From Oscillospiraceae bacterium (GTDB lineage: Bacteria > Bacillota > Clostridia > Oscillospirales > Ruminococcaceae), in assembly GCA_018434245.1 (NCBI GenBank), contig JAHDPQ010000040.1, forward strand, positions 1-64,000: a DNA stretch of 64,000 bases, read 5' to 3'. A program made the position numbers and the translations under genes. Below are positions 63,492 through 64,000 of this stretch, piece by piece (the stretch's first letter is position 1; each line of letters starts with the position of its first letter). Below the pieces are notes generated by a model. The model worked only from the letters and a program-made list of their open reading frames with translations. It was not told the origin of the DNA and made no database searches.

Positions 63492-64000
63492 GTGCCGACA
63501 AAAGTGGTAGTAGGCGTACAGTGGGGAGACGAGGGAAAAGGGAAAATCATTGATATCCTAGCCTCCCGCTCCGATGTGGTGGTTCGTTCCCAGGGCGGAA
63601 ACAACGCTGGCCACACTGTAAAATGCGATGGTGAGGTCTACAAGCTGGCCCTCATTCCCTCGGGAGTGCTTTATCCCAAGGTTCGCTGCCTGATCGGCTG
63701 CGGTGTGGTGGTGGACCCCAAATCCATTTTGGCCGAAATCGATGGTCTGAAGGCCCGGGGCATCACCTGCGCCAACCTGAGAATAGACCCTCGTGCCCAT
63801 GTGGTCATGCCTTGGCATCTGGTTCTGGACGGCATGAGCGAGGACAAGCTGGGAAGCTCCAAAATCGGAACCACCCGACGGGGGATTGGTCCCTGCTACA
63901 TGGACAAGTCAGAGCGAATCGGCCTGCGGCTAAGCGACCTGTGCAATCCCCAACAACTGGCCGACAAGGTAAAAGTGGTGGGAGCGCTGAAAAACAGCAT
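63492..64000 (+). CDS. purA: Adenylosuccinate synthetase (3' truncated)
   Basis: The first 169 or so residues of PurA, which joins IMP and aspartate using GTP on the way to AMP. GVQWGDEGKGKIID holds the phosphate loop and catalytic Asp, and GGNNAGHTV holds the catalytic His. GTG 63492 lies seven bases after GAGGAG. The frame runs off the window end. Purine demand could be sensed in the long upstream region, but no purine riboswitch core was recognised. Confidence 0.95.
   Translation, partial: MPTKVVVGVQWGDEGKGKIIDILASRSDVVVRSQGGNNAGHTVKCDGEVYKLALIPSGVLYPKVRCLIGCGVVVDPKSILAEIDGLKARGITCANLRIDPRAHVVMPWHLVLDGMSEDKLGSSKIGTTRRGIGPCYMDKSERIGLRLSDLCNPQQLADKVKVVGALKNS

Overview
This window reads as chromosomal DNA of a spore-forming anaerobe of the Bacillota (Clostridia), probably in or near the Oscillospiraceae/Ruminococcaceae. 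The evidence is a cotJ spore-coat operon, a FabK-type fatty-acid cluster, consensus sigma-A promoters, strong Shine-Dalgarno sequences, frequent GTG/TTG starts, selenium-type xanthine dehydrogenase homology and TRAP transport. I could not run a search, so the taxonomy is inference. I found no rRNA, tRNA, CRISPR array, prophage or intact insertion sequence. The only mobile-element trace is a decayed IS256-like transposase remnant near 44.6-44.9 kb.

Layout. 0-2.4 kb: 3' part of a molybdenum hydroxylase large subunit and its cofactor nucleotidyltransferase. 2.85-9.66 kb: an A+T-richer catabolic island with a divergent LacI regulator, three AAACGTTT operators, and an operon of cupin, RpiB-like isomerase, DctQ, DctM, IolB-like isomerase, Rpe-like epimerase and DctP. 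9.8-12.5 kb, minus strand: a secreted Ser-rich protein and cotJA-cotJB-cotJC, where CotJA carries a long Met/Pro repeat. 12.7-20.2 kb: a giant cyclic-beta-glucan-synthase-like enzyme. 20.3-26.6 kb: paired M16 peptidase homologues, lgt, secD and secF. 26.8-36.5 kb: the fatty-acid synthesis block (fabD divergent, then fabH-fabK-fabG-fabF-accB-fabZ-accC and accD-accA-acpP). 36.6-43.4 kb: yceD-rpmF, a radical-SAM/PDZ protein, a class B penicillin-binding protein, a tiny OadB-motif lipoprotein, a D-lactate-type dehydrogenase (minus) and ttcA. 43.6-45.3 kb: a nitrilase-fold gene and decayed DNA.

45.3-53.6 kb is a second, lower-G+C catabolic island: an HTH-like regulator, two DhaK paralogues, a DhaL, a ribose-type ABC transporter (RbsA, RbsC and RbsB types), an SDR dehydrogenase and an RpiB-family isomerase. 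Together these spell a route of uptake, oxidation of a polyol to a ketose, phosphorylation by a DhaK/DhaL kinase and isomerisation. This resembles known tetritol/tetrulose routes, but the substrate is unproven. 53.9-64 kb: gapA (minus), a histidine-kinase-like protein apparently lacking its phospho-accepting His, tsaE-tsaB-rpiB, upp, an orphan lipoamide dehydrogenase, recD2, about 0.9 kb of hairpin-rich non-coding DNA, and the start of purA (cut by the window edge).

The most promising unexplained elements are the two catabolic islands, whose RpiB-family enzymes differ from the housekeeping RpiB at the active site; the OadB-motif small lipoprotein; the structured segment at 37.48-37.80 kb ending in a terminator just before a radical-SAM gene; the His-less kinase; and the Met/Pro repeat in CotJA.
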